DNA of 64,000 nucleotides from Agapanthus africanus (taxonomy: Eukaryota > Streptophyta > Magnoliopsida > Asparagales > Amaryllidaceae), in NCBI GenBank assembly GCA_030015575.1, contig JASDDO010000001.1, forward strand, positions 320,883,595 to 320,947,594. Direction: 5' to 3'. Position 1 is the stretch's first letter; each line of letters begins with the position of its first letter. The notes under the pieces are model-generated. The model had not been told where the DNA came from. It did no database searches and saw only the letters and a list, made by a program, of their open reading frames with translations. Shown here piece after piece: positions 11,815-23,471 of the stretch. A program made the position numbers and the translations under genes.

Positions 11815-12394
11815 TGTTCCCCTCCGAACGGCAGCCAAGACAGGAACGTCTTGTCTGAGATTCGGGGCAGAAGCTATTTGGTTTTATCCGTCCACCTCTC
11901 CGAAGATACCAAGTTGATTTATGGCACCGTGTATCGGAGGTTTAGACGGATGCGGCCGATGTAGCAGACTTCGTCAGATTCCCCCTCATCTGAGGGGTTT
12001 TTGATTGTAGGGACGCTCTTCCCTACAGGCGCAAGCCCCTGCAGTTAATTACGCTACCGCATCGCGGTAACAACTTTCTCCTTCTCCAGAATTTCACTTC
12101 GTGTCGTGGGTGTTTGTTTTGTTTGTGGTTGCCCGTGGATTGTATACGGAGACTAATTTATGTCGTCGCCTGTAGGACGTGGATTAGTCCAAATCCGTAT
12201 TTTCTTAGATTTGGGTTTGGAGTTTTGGTTTAAGGATACGTTAGCCATATTTAAGTCTAAGATCAACTTAAACGTTTGTTAAGGATACGTTAGTCCAATT
12301 TGAGACTAAGATCAACTTGACTGGATCGTTTGGATCCGACAAAAGAGCACTTGGGGGCTCTATTTGTTCCAGTTTAGCGACATAGTGGTCCATT

Positions 12395-12697
12395 GCCAGT
12401 TTAGGGACATGGTGGTCCAACATTCCCATTTCGGGGACGAATGTTAGTTTAAGGACGCATTAGTCCATGAGTTTAAGGACCCCACAGTCCATACTGCCAG
12501 TTTAGGGACATGGTGGTCCAACATTCCCATTTTGGGGACGAATGTTGGTTTAAGGACGCATTAGTCCATGAGTTTAAGGACCCCACAGTCCATACTGCCA
12601 GTTTAGGGACATGGTGGTCCAACATTCCCATTTCGGGGACGAATGTTGGTTTAAGGACGCATTAGTCCATGAGTTTAAGGACCCCACAGTCCGTATT
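12395..12697. repeat. 101-bp tandem repeat, 3 units
   Basis: Units starting GCCAGTTTAGGGACATGGTG begin at 12395, 12496 and 12597. Each includes CATTTCGGGGACGAATGTT and AAGGACCCCACAGTCC. The units are almost identical, so the expansion is recent relative to the surrounding LTR-like block. Confidence 0.92.
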
Positions 12698-12899
12698 ATG
12701 TGTGGTTGTCGGGACCCGTCACCTCTCTGACGACGTTGAAGGATTACAATGACAAATATCAGAGGAGTTCAGAGATGTACCCTTGAACCGGGTGTAAATT
12801 GATTTAAGAGAGCAGTCGTGCTCAGTTCAATTTAATTTGAGGACTTACGGCCAGTATTGGGCTAAGTCCATTTGAAAATGTTTAACATTTTATTTGCAT

Positions 12900-13070
12900 T
12901 TGGCCTGCTAGGCCTTTGTTTGGGCTCTGCCCTTTTTTTAAATGAAGCACAGCATCTAAATTGGTCTGTTAGACCTTTATTTGGGCTCTACCCCTTTTTA
13001 ATAATGCATTGCATTTTTATTAGGCCTGTTAGGCCTTTTAATTGGGCTCTATCCCTTCTTTAATAATGCA
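12900..13070. repeat. ~60-bp repeat with palindromic core, 3 units
   Basis: Three units carry GGCCTGCTAGGCC, GGTCTGTTAGACC and GGCCTGTTAGGCC (about 12902, 12963 and 13023). Each is followed by TTGGGCTCT and a pyrimidine run. The palindromic arms change together from GGCC/GGCC to GGTC/GACC in the middle unit. Confidence 0.8.
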
Positions 13071-13094
13071 AAGTATTTATTGTTCTGACAGTGC

Positions 13095-14103
13095 GCCACG
13101 TGGCTTGTCAGGCGCTTTGCGCCAGCGCAAGGAGCAAACTCATGTGGGTGTGACACGTGTCACGCTCTGGTGAGCACAAGTCTGTTAGCGCAGCACGCTG
13201 CGCCAGCGCGCTGCTGACACGTGGCGCGCTCTGATGACTTGCGCTAATTTAAGAGAGCAGTGCTCTGTTTTTAGAAGCGCAAGGCGCAGCTGTTCTGTGA
13301 TTGACACGTGGCGCTCCCTGGTGGCTTGCGCCAATCCAAGGAGCGCAACAGTGCAAACTCAAAAGTGCAAGGCACCGTTTAATATTTGGATCAAATTAGA
13401 TCAAAGGGAACAAATTTTTCTTGTTTTTTAGAGAGGTTCTACCTCAAATCTCAAGAACTAGTGGTTCATCAAAAGGCAATGCCTTTATACAGAAGTAAAT
13501 TACTTCTTCTTTTATTATTATTATTTTTTATCGAAGATCTTGATCTTGTTCTTAGATCAATGATCTTTTTAGAAGAAACTCTTCTTTTTTCAAAGGTTTA
13601 CCTTTTCTCTCTTTGAGTTCTTCTCAAAATTTTAGAGGAATACCCTGGTTTCTCTTTCTCTGTTTGTCTTTTAGACTTGGAGTCTAGGGGCCTTTATATA
13701 GGGCCAATTGATTTGTTAAATCAGTTAAAGAGATCATTCACTGAGTGATTTAGGGATTTTTCCCCACCGTTGGATCTTTGATCCAAGGGCTTCTGTTTTA
13801 CAGAAGATAATCTTCTTGTTTTAACAAGATCAGAAAGATCTTTCTGGAATTTTAATTCTGTTTTAGTGCTGGCACAGTTGGCGCAAGCGTACCTGCGCTC
13901 GACACGAGTCGCGCAGCGCAGAGCGCAGCACAACTACGCTGACACGTGTCGCGCAGCGCAACTGCGCTGACATGTGTCGCGCAGCGCAGAGCACAGATCA
14001 TCTAAAGCGTTGCTTCCTTTATTTTTATTTTAAATAGAGCCTTACTCTGATTGGGTGCGCTGTCTTTGGCGCAGCGCTGGCGTGTCAGTTTTTGACACGT
14101 GGC
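13095..14103. promoter_or_regulatory. Cluster of G-box/ABRE-like motifs in the LTR-like block
   Basis: CACGTG cores occur at about 13097 (GCCACGTGGC), 13153 (GACACGTGTC), 13216 (GACACGTGGC), 13303 (GACACGTGGC), 13941 (GACACGTGTC) and 14094 (GACACGTGGC); a variant GACATGTGTC lies at about 13969. CACGTGGC is the known core bound by plant bZIP factors in abscisic-acid and stress response. A TATA-like TTTATATAGGG lies at about 13694 between the two motif groups. Regulatory activity is inferred. Confidence 0.6.
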
Positions 14104-14194
14104 GCGCTGCGCGCAGTGCAAGGAATCTGAAGCGTTGCTTCAATTTTTGAATTTTTGAAATTCGAACAGAGCTTTGCTCTGATTGGGGGAAACA

Positions 14195-15200
14195 ACACGT
14201 AGTATCAGACCCTAGATCCTTATGAGTGTGGCAAGTCATCCGCCAATCCCAGAAGCGAGGCAACCCCAATCAACGAAGTGAGTGGGCCACCCAGCACTTC
14301 CGAAATCCGATGATTTGGGCACCCCTTCGCGGGTCAATCCTATACCCCCTACGAGTGCAGCGAATAGCCCACCAATTCTAGAGTAAGGCACTCCGGTCTC
14401 AACGCCATGAGATGGAGGCCCGTTGGCCTTTAGAACCTGGCTACTCGAACACTCCGTCGCAGGGTAATCCTAGTTCATGTAATGAAAAACTGAATATACA
14501 ATGGTGACTACGTCCGCAACCTGGACCTGCCCTAAAGAATAATACAAGCCGCGATGACGGCAGTTCACATATCGGACGCTTGCCACGTATATGAATATAT
14601 ATTACATCACAGAGAACTACATCTAATACTACGTACACCGGGCTATCCACCGCAACAAATCCAATATAACCATAATCACATAGCAACACAGAACATCAAT
14701 GCCAATATCATGTTCATAAATCCGTCTGATTGTGCATATAGCAACCAGTCGGAATATACTGCGCTATGATATTTATGGTCGCGGAAACAAATGCTTAGAA
14801 AAACATAAATTTAAAATTTTGATCGATTAAAACTTTCTGTATTGGCCCCCCAAGTACAAACCAATACACAAACAAATCTGACCCAAACCAGATATTCCAA
14901 AAATCATATTTCCATGAACTAAAGCCCCAGAAAAAATATGGGGCGCTGTAGCCAAAATTGGACCACGGTTCAGCGGCCAAATGGCGCATTTGGCTTATGT
15001 TCCATGATCGAATTTTAGGCTTAGATTCCCAAATTTTTTTCTTAGCTCTTATTTTGCCTGTACATAATTTTAATGCAACCAGAAATTTTTTTTGAACAAC
15101 TTTGAAATTCGAACAGCAAGTAATGTTTTTGGAAATGCGATTCGGAAAATTCTGTCGATCGAAACTCTACATTAGTGCAAACAAGTCTAGCTTTTAGCAT
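14195..15200 (-). mobile_element. Copia C leader, part next to its primer site
   Basis: Continuation of the copia C leader after the insertion at 11815-14194. It contains cytosine-rich modules (CCCTAGATCC, CCCCCTACGAGTGC, CCAATTCTAGAG) that match the reverse complement of copia E 28940-29200. It also holds a constant-loop hairpin (14703-14780) and a decayed form of the GC-rich inverted repeat (14960-14994). No gene is seen. Confidence 0.78.
14703..14780 (-). other. Constant-loop hairpin in copia C leader
   Basis: AATATCAT near 14705 pairs with ATGATATT near 14766. The inner arms CCGTCTGATTG and CAACCAGTCGG pair with two mismatches or wobbles. The sense-strand loop holds TGCTATA (14737-14743), as in the other three copies. 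Confidence 0.65.
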
Positions 15201-15213
15201 GGCTCTGATACCA
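15201..15213 (-). other. Primer-binding site of copia C (tRNA-iMet)
   Basis: GGCTCTGATACCA on the plus strand is the reverse complement of TGGTATCAGAGCC, placed one base before the LTR start TGTTGGG at 15215. Confidence 0.9.
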
Positions 15214-15214
15214 C

Positions 15215-15982
15215 TGTTGGGAACTTAGGCACGCTAGCAAACTAATTTTAGATGATGGCAACATGGATTTCAAAAATTTCTAGTTTGCTAAAGTTCCGAA
15301 ACCATGAATCGAACTAAAGAGCTAGAACTTGTATACAAAACCTAGTGAGCTAAACTAATCTACTATGTGTAGAATACTCACATCCACAAGTTTTCTTCAA
15401 GTGCTCTGAATCGCGCTTGCAAGCCGATCCTCCTTCGCCGAAGATGATCCACCTGAGGGAAACGATCCAGGCTCCAGCTTCGCCTAGCGAAGCAACCGAC
15501 GCTCCAAGGTTGCTAGCAATGGAGAGTGAGGATGTAGGAATTTTCCACTATCTTTTTCTCTCATTTCCAAAGCTCAAGTGACCAACTAAAGAAGAAGGAG
15601 GAGGAGGTGAAGAAACATAGGCATGAGCAACTCAAGAAAGAAAAAATGAGAGAGTGAATCAAGAAGAGAATATAATATAGAAAGACTGGCTTATACATTT
15701 TACAACCATACAAAATATCTCACACATTTTTACAATAAACAAATAAAGCCAATTCCTCTCTACATACCTCCAACCATACTCATGCCACCTCACCCTCCAC
15801 CTCATTTTCAAATGAATTTCTAAAAAGAAAATCATATAATGAGGTGTCCATCTTCTAGAAGATATTCCGTATAAATACGAAATACAACCCGGTATACTTA
15901 TCGAAATACATATACGCGTATTCGTATAAAAATACGAATAGGCAAGAGAGAAAATAAATAGTGAACTATTATACTAGAATAC

Positions 15983-16035
<53 letters not shown>

Positions 16036-16441
16036 AAATCAAAACTTGATTTAATAATCCGGCTTAATCCTAAACTGCTAGTATTATCAACCGTCCGATT
16101 AAAGTCCGTATAGCCTATACACATATTTAATCGGACACCTGTATGTACCAACATACGTCATCTACATCATATCGCCTGAACCCGGAAAACGCTCTGTGTG
16201 GGACTCTAAAGACTCGTCAATACACTGGCAGTGTGTTTAACCACAAGCACGTCAGCGGCACTACCTGTACATAACGGCTACCCAGGTATTGTGCAAAAGG
16301 AAGGCCGACGAGCAAACTCATCCATACCCCTACTGAGCCTGTCTGTGAAAATGTCCATACAGTTCAGTCTGTTCGTCTAAGAGTATCGCATACCAGGTCT
16401 AGAGGGTGGATAAAGTCAGACCCCTAATAACTGTAAGTCGA
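15215..16441 (-). mobile_element. 5' LTR of copia C, interrupted
   Basis: Starts TGTTGGGAACTTAGG next to the primer site. It shares with the copia A and D LTRs the blocks GATCCACC, 'GTGGGACTCTAAAGACTCG' and 'AAGAGTATCGCATA'. It breaks after TAAGTCG at 16441; the copia A LTR continues from the equivalent point with TGCCGG. The missing right portion should lie beyond the nested elements, outside the window. It contains a (TA)n microsatellite. Confidence 0.82.
15985..16032. repeat. (TA)n microsatellite
   Basis: About 45 bp of uninterrupted TA dinucleotides in the copia C LTR. A shorter TA run at 11639-11659 lies in the copia C leader. Confidence 0.95.
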
Positions 16442-17906
16442 TGTCGCGCATCCCGCGGGTTCGCGGGGAGGCGGAATATGCAAAAAATGATTTTTTCTAT
16501 GCATCGCAACCCCAACTAAACTCTAGGATCATTACGAAAACCTTAACTAACTAAACTAACTAGAAGGTTCTAACTACTATGATATATTGTTATACCTCCT
16601 AGAACCGGTCCTTCGGGTCTTCCACTCCTCCTCTCCTTGAGCTCCTCGAAGAACGAATAAAGGTTGCAACGTCAGCCTCCTCGTGTCGAAGATGATCCAC
16701 CCGAGAGTTTGTACTTCAAGCTCCTACCTCTAAATCGAGGTAACTAGTGTACTTAGTTCGCTAATCTAAGTAGGCTAGGTGATGTAGAGTAGTTAATAGA
16801 GTGTATTATCTCATGTGATCTTTTATTTCACAACACATGTGAGGGTAAGGATCTTTTGAGGAGAAGGAGGAAACTTTGGAGAGAGAAAGCCAAGATGCAA
16901 ATGAGCAAGTGAAAAGCTAAGTATGGAGAATGGCTCATATCACTCAATAATGAAGCATCTATTATTTTCACATAGAAAATAATAGCCATACTTCAATAGT
17001 GCATCCAAACCAATAAATAATTATATAAGTCATGCTTCATACCCATACCACAATTATCTCCAATTACACCTCATTAATCCATTTTGCAAAAATAGATAAA
17101 TCAAGTAATGAGGTGTCCCCTTCTAGAAGTATATCTTGTGAAATTACAAGAATGCCCTCACCGTATATACATACCTGTATTTGTATTCCGAAAAATATGA
17201 ATATAATGAGATGATAACAATCCAATAATATAAAACTAAGATCCAGCTTAAACCAAAGTCAACTAGTATTATCCGTCCGAACATCATCCGTGTAACCAGT
17301 ACACGTATGTGATCGGAACCCTACCGTAAAACCATACGGCCTCTACATCGTTTCGCCTGAAGCAAGGAAACCTTCTGTGTGGGGCTCTAAAGACTCGACG
17401 TTACGCTAGCAGTAGGTTTAACCATAAGCGTGTCAGCGGTACTAGCTACACGTAACGACTACCTAGGTATTTGTCGAAAAGAAGGCCAATGAGCAAACTC
17501 ATTCGAACTGCTACTGAGCCTATCTGTGACAATCTCCGTACAGTCCGGTCTGTTCGTCTAAGAGTATCGCATATCGGGCCTAGGGGCGGTAACCGTCAGA
17601 CCCTTAATAGCGCAATGAGTTGTGCCGAAGTAAAACGCAAAACATCCTGAGAAACTACTGGAGTATCTACCAGTAAATCTCGCTTGCCCTGGCCAGGGAC
17701 TTTGTGTAATGGATTTCCGAACACAGCGCGGTATCAACCCTAAATACCGGGAGAGACGAAACTATCTAACCGCTACCGCCTCCAAGTGTTTCGGGACTGA
17801 ACCCAACTACTGCTTGTTTGCACGACTCCTTTGAGTCGTGGTAGGGTAGTAATTTAAGAACAGCTGGAACACACTTAAGACGAAATAGCGATATCAAGTC
17901 AACGGA
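16442..17906 (-). mobile_element. LTR of copia D, truncated by gypsy B
   Basis: Begins TGTCGCGCATCCCGCGGG directly after the broken copia C LTR. It then repeats the copia LTR order seen in A and C: GATCCACCCGAGAG (~16690), TGTGTGGGGCTCTAAAGACTCG (~17380), 'CTGGCCAGGGACTT' (~17690) and a GGGAGAGACGAAAC block. No primer site precedes it, so it is the left (3') LTR or a solo LTR. It stops at 17906, where gypsy B begins. Confidence 0.75.
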
Positions 17907-20900
17907 TGTAACGTTTTAGAAATCGTTATTCGAATTTTTCCGTTTTAGGGAAAAGTAGTCGGTATTTTCTGTTTTAACCCGATTTTGATCAAACGTCCGT
18001 ATAAAATTGTCGGCACCTAGTTTATCTAAAATAAAGCTAGTGCGCAAACTTTGGGGGTATATGGGAAGTTTTGGTTCACATAGATTTTTTCCCAAATAAA
18101 ATATTATTTTAAGTGGTAAATTATACACGTAAATCGGGAAATTTCTTCTCTTGAGAATAAATTAAATCTTATCACTAGAATTGTTGGAAACTTCTTTTTA
18201 AATATCTAGATTTTTTTTTGATGACTAATGGTTATATTTTAAAAAGAAAAGAAATGATGAAAAGGTGGCAAATAGCTTTAATTAGCATTTATTGAAACAT
18301 TAAATGATATTTGCTAGAACTTTCTCTTTTTTTTTCACAACACACCCTCCCCCCCCTCAATTGGCCGAGCCCCCATTTCTTCCCCCTCTTTGTATTAAGC
18401 TCATTTCAACAATTTCTTGCTCACTAAATCCTTCAAAAATCCCAAAAATAAATCCACAAATCCTGAATAAAAAATAAAACCATCAATTTCGTTCACTAAG
18501 CTTTTTTGGATTTTCAACAAAGCATGGTTTTTTTGAGGCTAAGATGATGGATCAAGTTAATATTGTGTGTTCTTGTTAAGGTATAATCTCTTATCTTAAT
18601 CGTTAATTAATTGTTTAGATTTTAATCTAGCTATTTAAGTTAGCTAATTATATGTTTAATATAGCTTTTAAATCATGATAAATTCATTATTCATAATTTT
18701 TTTATGAAATTCAAGTTAGGGTAAAACTTGATTAAGTGCTTAATATTAATTGAAGTGTTAATTTGTGATTAGCAAAAGCTTAACCTAGTAGAAAATGATA
18801 ATTATTGTTAATTACTAGTTTGTTTAATTAAGGATTTTGCTTACTAGGTTTTTTCTAAAACTTAATTAGCAAGTGTTAAAAATAAGGAAATGGTTTGGAT
18901 AGCTTAGTTAAGCTATTATAAGATGTTTGATATTGCTAGAATTGTATTAGTGTTAATCTTGTGCGAAATATTGCGATAAGTTGCTTTCTAGGTTTCGGGG
19001 TTTTTCCGACGTGGGTTCGATTGGTCGTTGCGAGATTATATCTATTGTATTCCTCGTAATTGTTTGTGTTGTGTTGCGCAATCGGGACGATCGGGGTCTG
19101 GACTTGGTGTTTTGTAGTTTAGCGACCCTAGTTAGGGTTTTTGGCCAATGTCGTGCGCGATAGATGCGCTAAGTGCGCAGTTCAATTTTCAGGGCGTTAT
19201 CCTTGCATTTCGATGCCTTTTCGTCGATGTAGGATATTTAGCTTATGCGATGTGTTTGTGAAATATTAGGTTCGCAAGCGGGGACTTCGGGCGCTGCGAA
19301 CAAGGGGAAGTAGGAGGTAGGATTTTCATAGCTCGAGACCATCGGTGAGTAGATTTAACATCTACAGGGAAATCGCCCGTATGGCGTTATGCGTCGGGGC
19401 TGATATGATATGATAGCTGCATATTATTGCATATTAGTTGATTTCGTATGAATGTCATTGCATAGTATTATCTGTTGTACCTTGACTTGTACCTTTGGAC
19501 ATAATACATTACTGACGGTTTATGTTGCATGAGCACTAATTTGTATGCTACACCCACACCGCCAGTAATTACCATGACACGCACAAACCGCCTACATACG
19601 TGATATGGTAGTGGATAGGGATAGTTGAGATAGTAACTCTTATTCCATTGTCCATATGAATTACTGTGGATACATACATACGTGATATTGCATTGGGCAG
19701 GGATAGTTGTGATATTGACCCTTATTCCATTTCACGTATATCTTGCTATAGCTACTTGTACATCATGCATACATATTGACCTGTACACCCACATACTCGA
19801 TTACAGCTACATGTACATCATGCACACATACTGACATGTACACCCACATATTTTTGCTATAGTTGTATATACCTTAAGTGATATTGTTTCGACATGTGAT
19901 ATTGAGACGTTGACTATTGTGCTTATGAAATAGATCATACATATTTGCTTACATGTAGATACTTAAACATTTCTACAATTACATGTACACTTCATATGAT
20001 GCTGCACTTGTTTTTGGAGGATTTTGGGAACCGCTTGATATATTTTAAAGCTTCATTCATTTTAAAGAGCGGTTCTCCCTTTATATGCTCATATTGATGT
20101 TTTATGTTGCGTATATCAGTTTTATATGGATTTTACGCATTGAGATATGGATTTCATGTGATTGATGGATTTGAGAACCATGGGGGTATTTTCAAGAAAC
20201 TATGTATTATTTGAAAACCCGGTTTCTCTTGATATGATATTTTGATACGTCCACCATGAGATTTCTCGGTTCTGTGATTTGTGATGTATACCCGATGCGA
20301 GGAGTGAGTGGGCCGTGTGCGGGTACATGGTGGGTCCCGGTACGGTTCCCCTCGGCAAGATGTTTGTGGTACAGACGATGAGCCTGGAAGGTGGGCAAGT
20401 ACCTACCGGTGATTGTATTTGGACTCGGCGGTTATCAAGGGGATACCGACCGGAGTGATGTATGACATATCGTCAAGGCCAGTCGTGGTAACAGCGCCTG
20501 AGTTATGAGGATTTACGTGTCGATGCTAGACACGGATTTCACGATGTTTCGAGTGTCGGTGTTAGACACTCAGGTTTTCCATGATTTCTACGTATCGTCG
20601 GTAGACATACGGGGTTGATATCATCATACTTATGTATATATATATACACACAGGTATATGTTTTCGTGATGTTTCGGGTATCGATGTTTGACACTCAGGT
20701 TCTATGAGACTTACAGGATGTGAGGGCCGATCTGAGAATGCGGTGCCTGAGGATTTAGGATTTGATGTGTCAGTGAGGGACACTGGTGTTTTCCCACGCT
20801 GATGATTTTGAATGAGCTTTTATTATATCATCCCACACACTCAGGATTATTTTGATATGCATTGCTTCATGTAGTTGTAGTGCCCGGATGATATACCTTT

Positions 20901-21683
20901 ACATGATTGTTGCATATTCATATTGTCATACTTATGCTATCGGATTACATGTGATAGATTAATCGTTGTTCGTGTATACTTGCGATTACAGTATGATGTT
21001 AATTACTATTCACGAGTTGGCAACTCACCCCCGTTGTTCCACAGTGTTTTGTAGGACTTACCCTCTGAGTAGTCGCGGCAGGGCCTCTTATCATCTCTAC
21101 TTTTGCGGATACCGCTACGGTTGGCTGTGAGGCCTTTGCTTTTAGGTGGGTTTGCTGTTATCTGTTTGTACATTGTATATCTTTTTGTTGGATCTAGTAT
21201 TCTCTATCTACCGCTTCTTTTATTTGACTTAGAGACGAGTTGTGAGGATTCGGTGTTGTATTATTATTTTGGTGACTTTGGGTGCCGTGCTCGTGGAAGC
21301 CGGTTTTGTTGAAAAGTTTTACTTCTTTATGCAGTATTCTTTTATATTTCTTCGCTTCGGCGTCGTATATATGTTTGTGGTGGTTGTCTCCGCCGTTGGG
21401 CATGATTTGCTCCCGTTTGGGATGTTTTATATATTATCTATGTTGTACCCGTTTCCGGGGCTAGTTTTTACAAAGGAGGTGCTGCCGAAATTTTTAAGAA
21501 CGAAAACAAAACTTAAAGATTATTTTACTTCAGAATTTCCAAATGTTTTAAACTATGTTTTTCTCCGTTTATCCAGTTTTGGGTGGTTTAGATTTCTGGG
21601 TTTCGACTTACTTAAGTTGCGTACGCCTGTAGACGTTACGTACTTTAAGTGCCGATTACGGTCCAAAATTTTGGGTCATGACA
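17907..21683 (+). mobile_element. 5' LTR of gypsy B
   Basis: A 3777-bp LTR starting TGTAACG and ending GGGTCATGACA, four bases before a primer site. Its length matches the 3780-bp LTR of gypsy H. Conserved landmarks are the GGTGAGTAGATTT block (~19345), the long hairpin (19508-19569), direct repeats at about 19600-19860 and the constant block at 21006-21045. The preceding five bases, ACGGA, are the presumed target duplication; the partner copy is not in the window. Small frames inside it are not convincing genes. Confidence 0.88.
19508..19569 (+). other. Long hairpin in gypsy B LTR
   Basis: ATTACTGACGGT pairs with ACCGCCAGTAAT across a 38-bp loop, with one non-Watson-Crick position. Homologous hairpins occupy 708-768 and, inverted, 56698-56758. 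The loop keeps GAGCACT and GTATG...ACAC in all copies. Confidence 0.7.
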
Positions 21684-21687
21684 AAGT

Positions 21688-21699
21688 TGGTATCAGAGC
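21688..21699 (+). other. Primer-binding site of gypsy B (tRNA-iMet)
   Basis: TGGTATCAGAGC lies four bases after the LTR end, as expected for plant chromoviruses primed by initiator tRNA-Met. Confidence 0.92.
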
Positions 21700-21921
21700 G
21701 CTAGGTTTTACCTTTCGGAGTGTAGGATGACCTTGGTATGATGGAGTAGGTATCTTAAGCAGAGTAACATAGCGTGTGTATGTTCCGCGGCATACTTACG
21801 ACACGGTACTCCGCCTAAGTGACCTTAGGACTTGTTGATTGAAATTCTTTCCGTGATTTTATACATCCTTGTGATTTGATTTCCGTATCCATACCGAATC
21901 TTGTTTCAATTTCCAGCCTAT

Positions 21922-22810
21922 ATGCCGCCGAAGACTACGAAGGCACAGAGAGCGGCCGCGAGGGCCGAGGTCAGAGTCGACTCGTCTGAGGCGAGGACTG
22001 ACCAGGGCGGTACCCCTATTATACCGGAGCACATTGCTATGTTTGGGGCTGGTATGCAGGACCTGTGCCAGATGATGGGGACTTTAGTAGAGGTCATTCG
22101 AGCGCAGGGGTAGGCAGTTGTCCTACATGTTGCAGGGACTACGATGGTACCTACTGCTCCGGCAGTCACAGTTACAGCTCCGGAGGTTATTACCGTGTCA
22201 CTGACAGAGTTCATGTGGTTGAGGCCTCCGGTATTCACTGGAACAGATGCTATTGAGGATCCGCAGTCGTTTATCGACCGGATGGCCAAGATTTGTCGTT
22301 TGCTCCAGTGCCCCGACGAGAGATGGGTGGAGTTCGCGAGTTTCCATCTGGAGGGTCTGGCCCAGAAGTTGTGTGAGTCCTTAGAGAGGGGCAGAGCCGC
22401 AGGTCTTGCTCCTATGAACTGGGTTGAGTTTGTTACTGTGTTTCTCGCCCGTTTTCTTCCACCGAGCATCAGGGATGCGCGAGAGCGCAAATTTGAGTCG
22501 TTACGTCAAACTCCAAGGATGACGGTGTCTGAGTATGATGTACTGTTTACCGAGCTGTCTATGTATGCTCCGTACTTGGTGGCGACTGAGGAGATGAGGG
22601 TGAAGAGGTTTGTTCGAAGCCTGCTTACCCAGTTGTTCCTAGCCATCAGCATTCAGCATTGCGACACGTATGCGGCAGCTATGGATGCAGCCCTATTGGT
22701 GGAGGAGCGTCTTTCCGAGTCATCGATTGTTCCGAAACCGAAGAGGGCTCGTACTGGTATAGCAGCCCGGAGCAGAGGTTTAGATTCCGAGACAGAGTTC
22801 GATCAGACAC
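21922..22810 (+). pseudogene. Gypsy B gag, N-terminal and capsid part
   Basis: The start MPPKTTKAQRAAARAE at 21922 is 230 bp after the primer site. After ~64 residues the frame meets TAG (22111-22113, RAQG-stop-AVV), where related proteins usually have a glutamine, so CAG to TAG is likely. The same frame continues with the gag capsid domain: FTGTDAIEDPQSFIDRM, WVEFVTVFLARFLPP and SEYDVLFTELSMYAP. Near 22808 the true frame shifts, because the next part (GTSRDVGRGQ) is in another frame. The product would package element RNA in cytoplasmic particles if intact. Confidence 0.88.
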
Positions 22811-23450
22811 TGGGACTAGCAGAGATGTGGGACGTGGCCAGTTGTTCAGCACTTTTTCCCAGGAGGGTCAGCCATCGACACGTGGGTGTTTTGGATGTGT
22901 CATTTTACAGCACCTTGTTTGGGATTGTACCGTGATACGTCAGAGAGGGCCAGCCATACCCCAGGTTACCTTACCACCTTCTCCGCCTCAAAGAGCGTTG
23001 CCTCTTATTCCTGTGGTTGCGCCACGTCAGACTCCTGCTCAGAGAGGTCATGGTCGCGGTGGTTTTATGCCAAGAGTACGAGGTGGCGGAGGCAGAGGAA
23101 AGCCAGTAGCCGGTAGAGGACAGGCTCGGGTTTTTTCCTTGACTCACCAGGACGCTCAGGCGTCCAATGTTGTGGTTTCAGGTACCCTTTCTGTATGTTC
23201 TTATGATGCACATGTTCTTTTTGATCTGGGATCTACGCATTCGTATGTTTTGACGCACTTCGTGCCGAGGTTAGGCCGAGAGTCGTGTTTGCTAGATCAG
23301 CCGCTTGTCGTGACTACTTCTGTTGGAGAGTCGTTTGTTGCAAGACACGTGTTCCGGTCATGTGCGGTCCGTATTGGTGACAGAGATCTGTCCGTCGACT
23401 TGATCCTTCTTGAGATGTTGGACTTCGACGTTCTGCTGGGCATGGACTAG
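22811..23450 (+). pseudogene. Gypsy B gag C-terminus and protease
   Basis: The frame carries a CCHC zinc knuckle CFGCVILQHLVWDC, then an arginine/glycine-rich stretch and the aspartic protease region. The protease motif reads VLFDLGSTHSYV; the family normally has D-S-G here, so a leucine replaces the catalytic-loop serine. The frame ends LLGMD-TAG, where a tryptophan (TGG) is expected. The same frame reopens at 23472 as RT. Confidence 0.88.
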
Positions 23451-23471
23451 TTAGCTACTTGCTACGCGTCC

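Larger units (their letters stand above)
11815..14194. mobile_element. Solo-LTR-like insertion, unclassified family
   Basis: A 2380-bp block interrupts the copia C leader. Its ends are TGTTCCCC and GGGGGAAACA, so it has TG...CA termini and imperfect short inverted ends like an LTR. It is flanked by GCACG (11810-11814) and ACACG (14195-14199), a 5-bp duplication with one mismatch. Copia leader homology stops at GTGTGGATAG on the left and resumes at GTATCAGACCCTAG on the right. Inside are three kinds of direct repeats, a series of G-box-like motifs and a TATA-like TTTATATAGGG near 13694. No gag or pol was found, so a solo LTR is the best reading. Confidence 0.65.

Noticed and set aside
11767..11964. 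65-codon frame at the left edge of the LTR-like block
   Set aside because: It crosses the insertion boundary at 11815, so its first part is copia leader; no recognised domain.
11815..14194. Possible endogenous pararetrovirus promoter region
   Set aside because: The TATA box and G-box motifs could fit, but there is no viral coding sequence, and the TG...CA ends with near-duplicated flanks fit a solo LTR better.
21242..21730. 162-codon frame with hydrophobic stretches
   Set aside because: It spans the end of the gypsy B LTR, the primer site and the start of the interior, so it cannot be a real gene; hydrophobicity comes from T-rich sequence.
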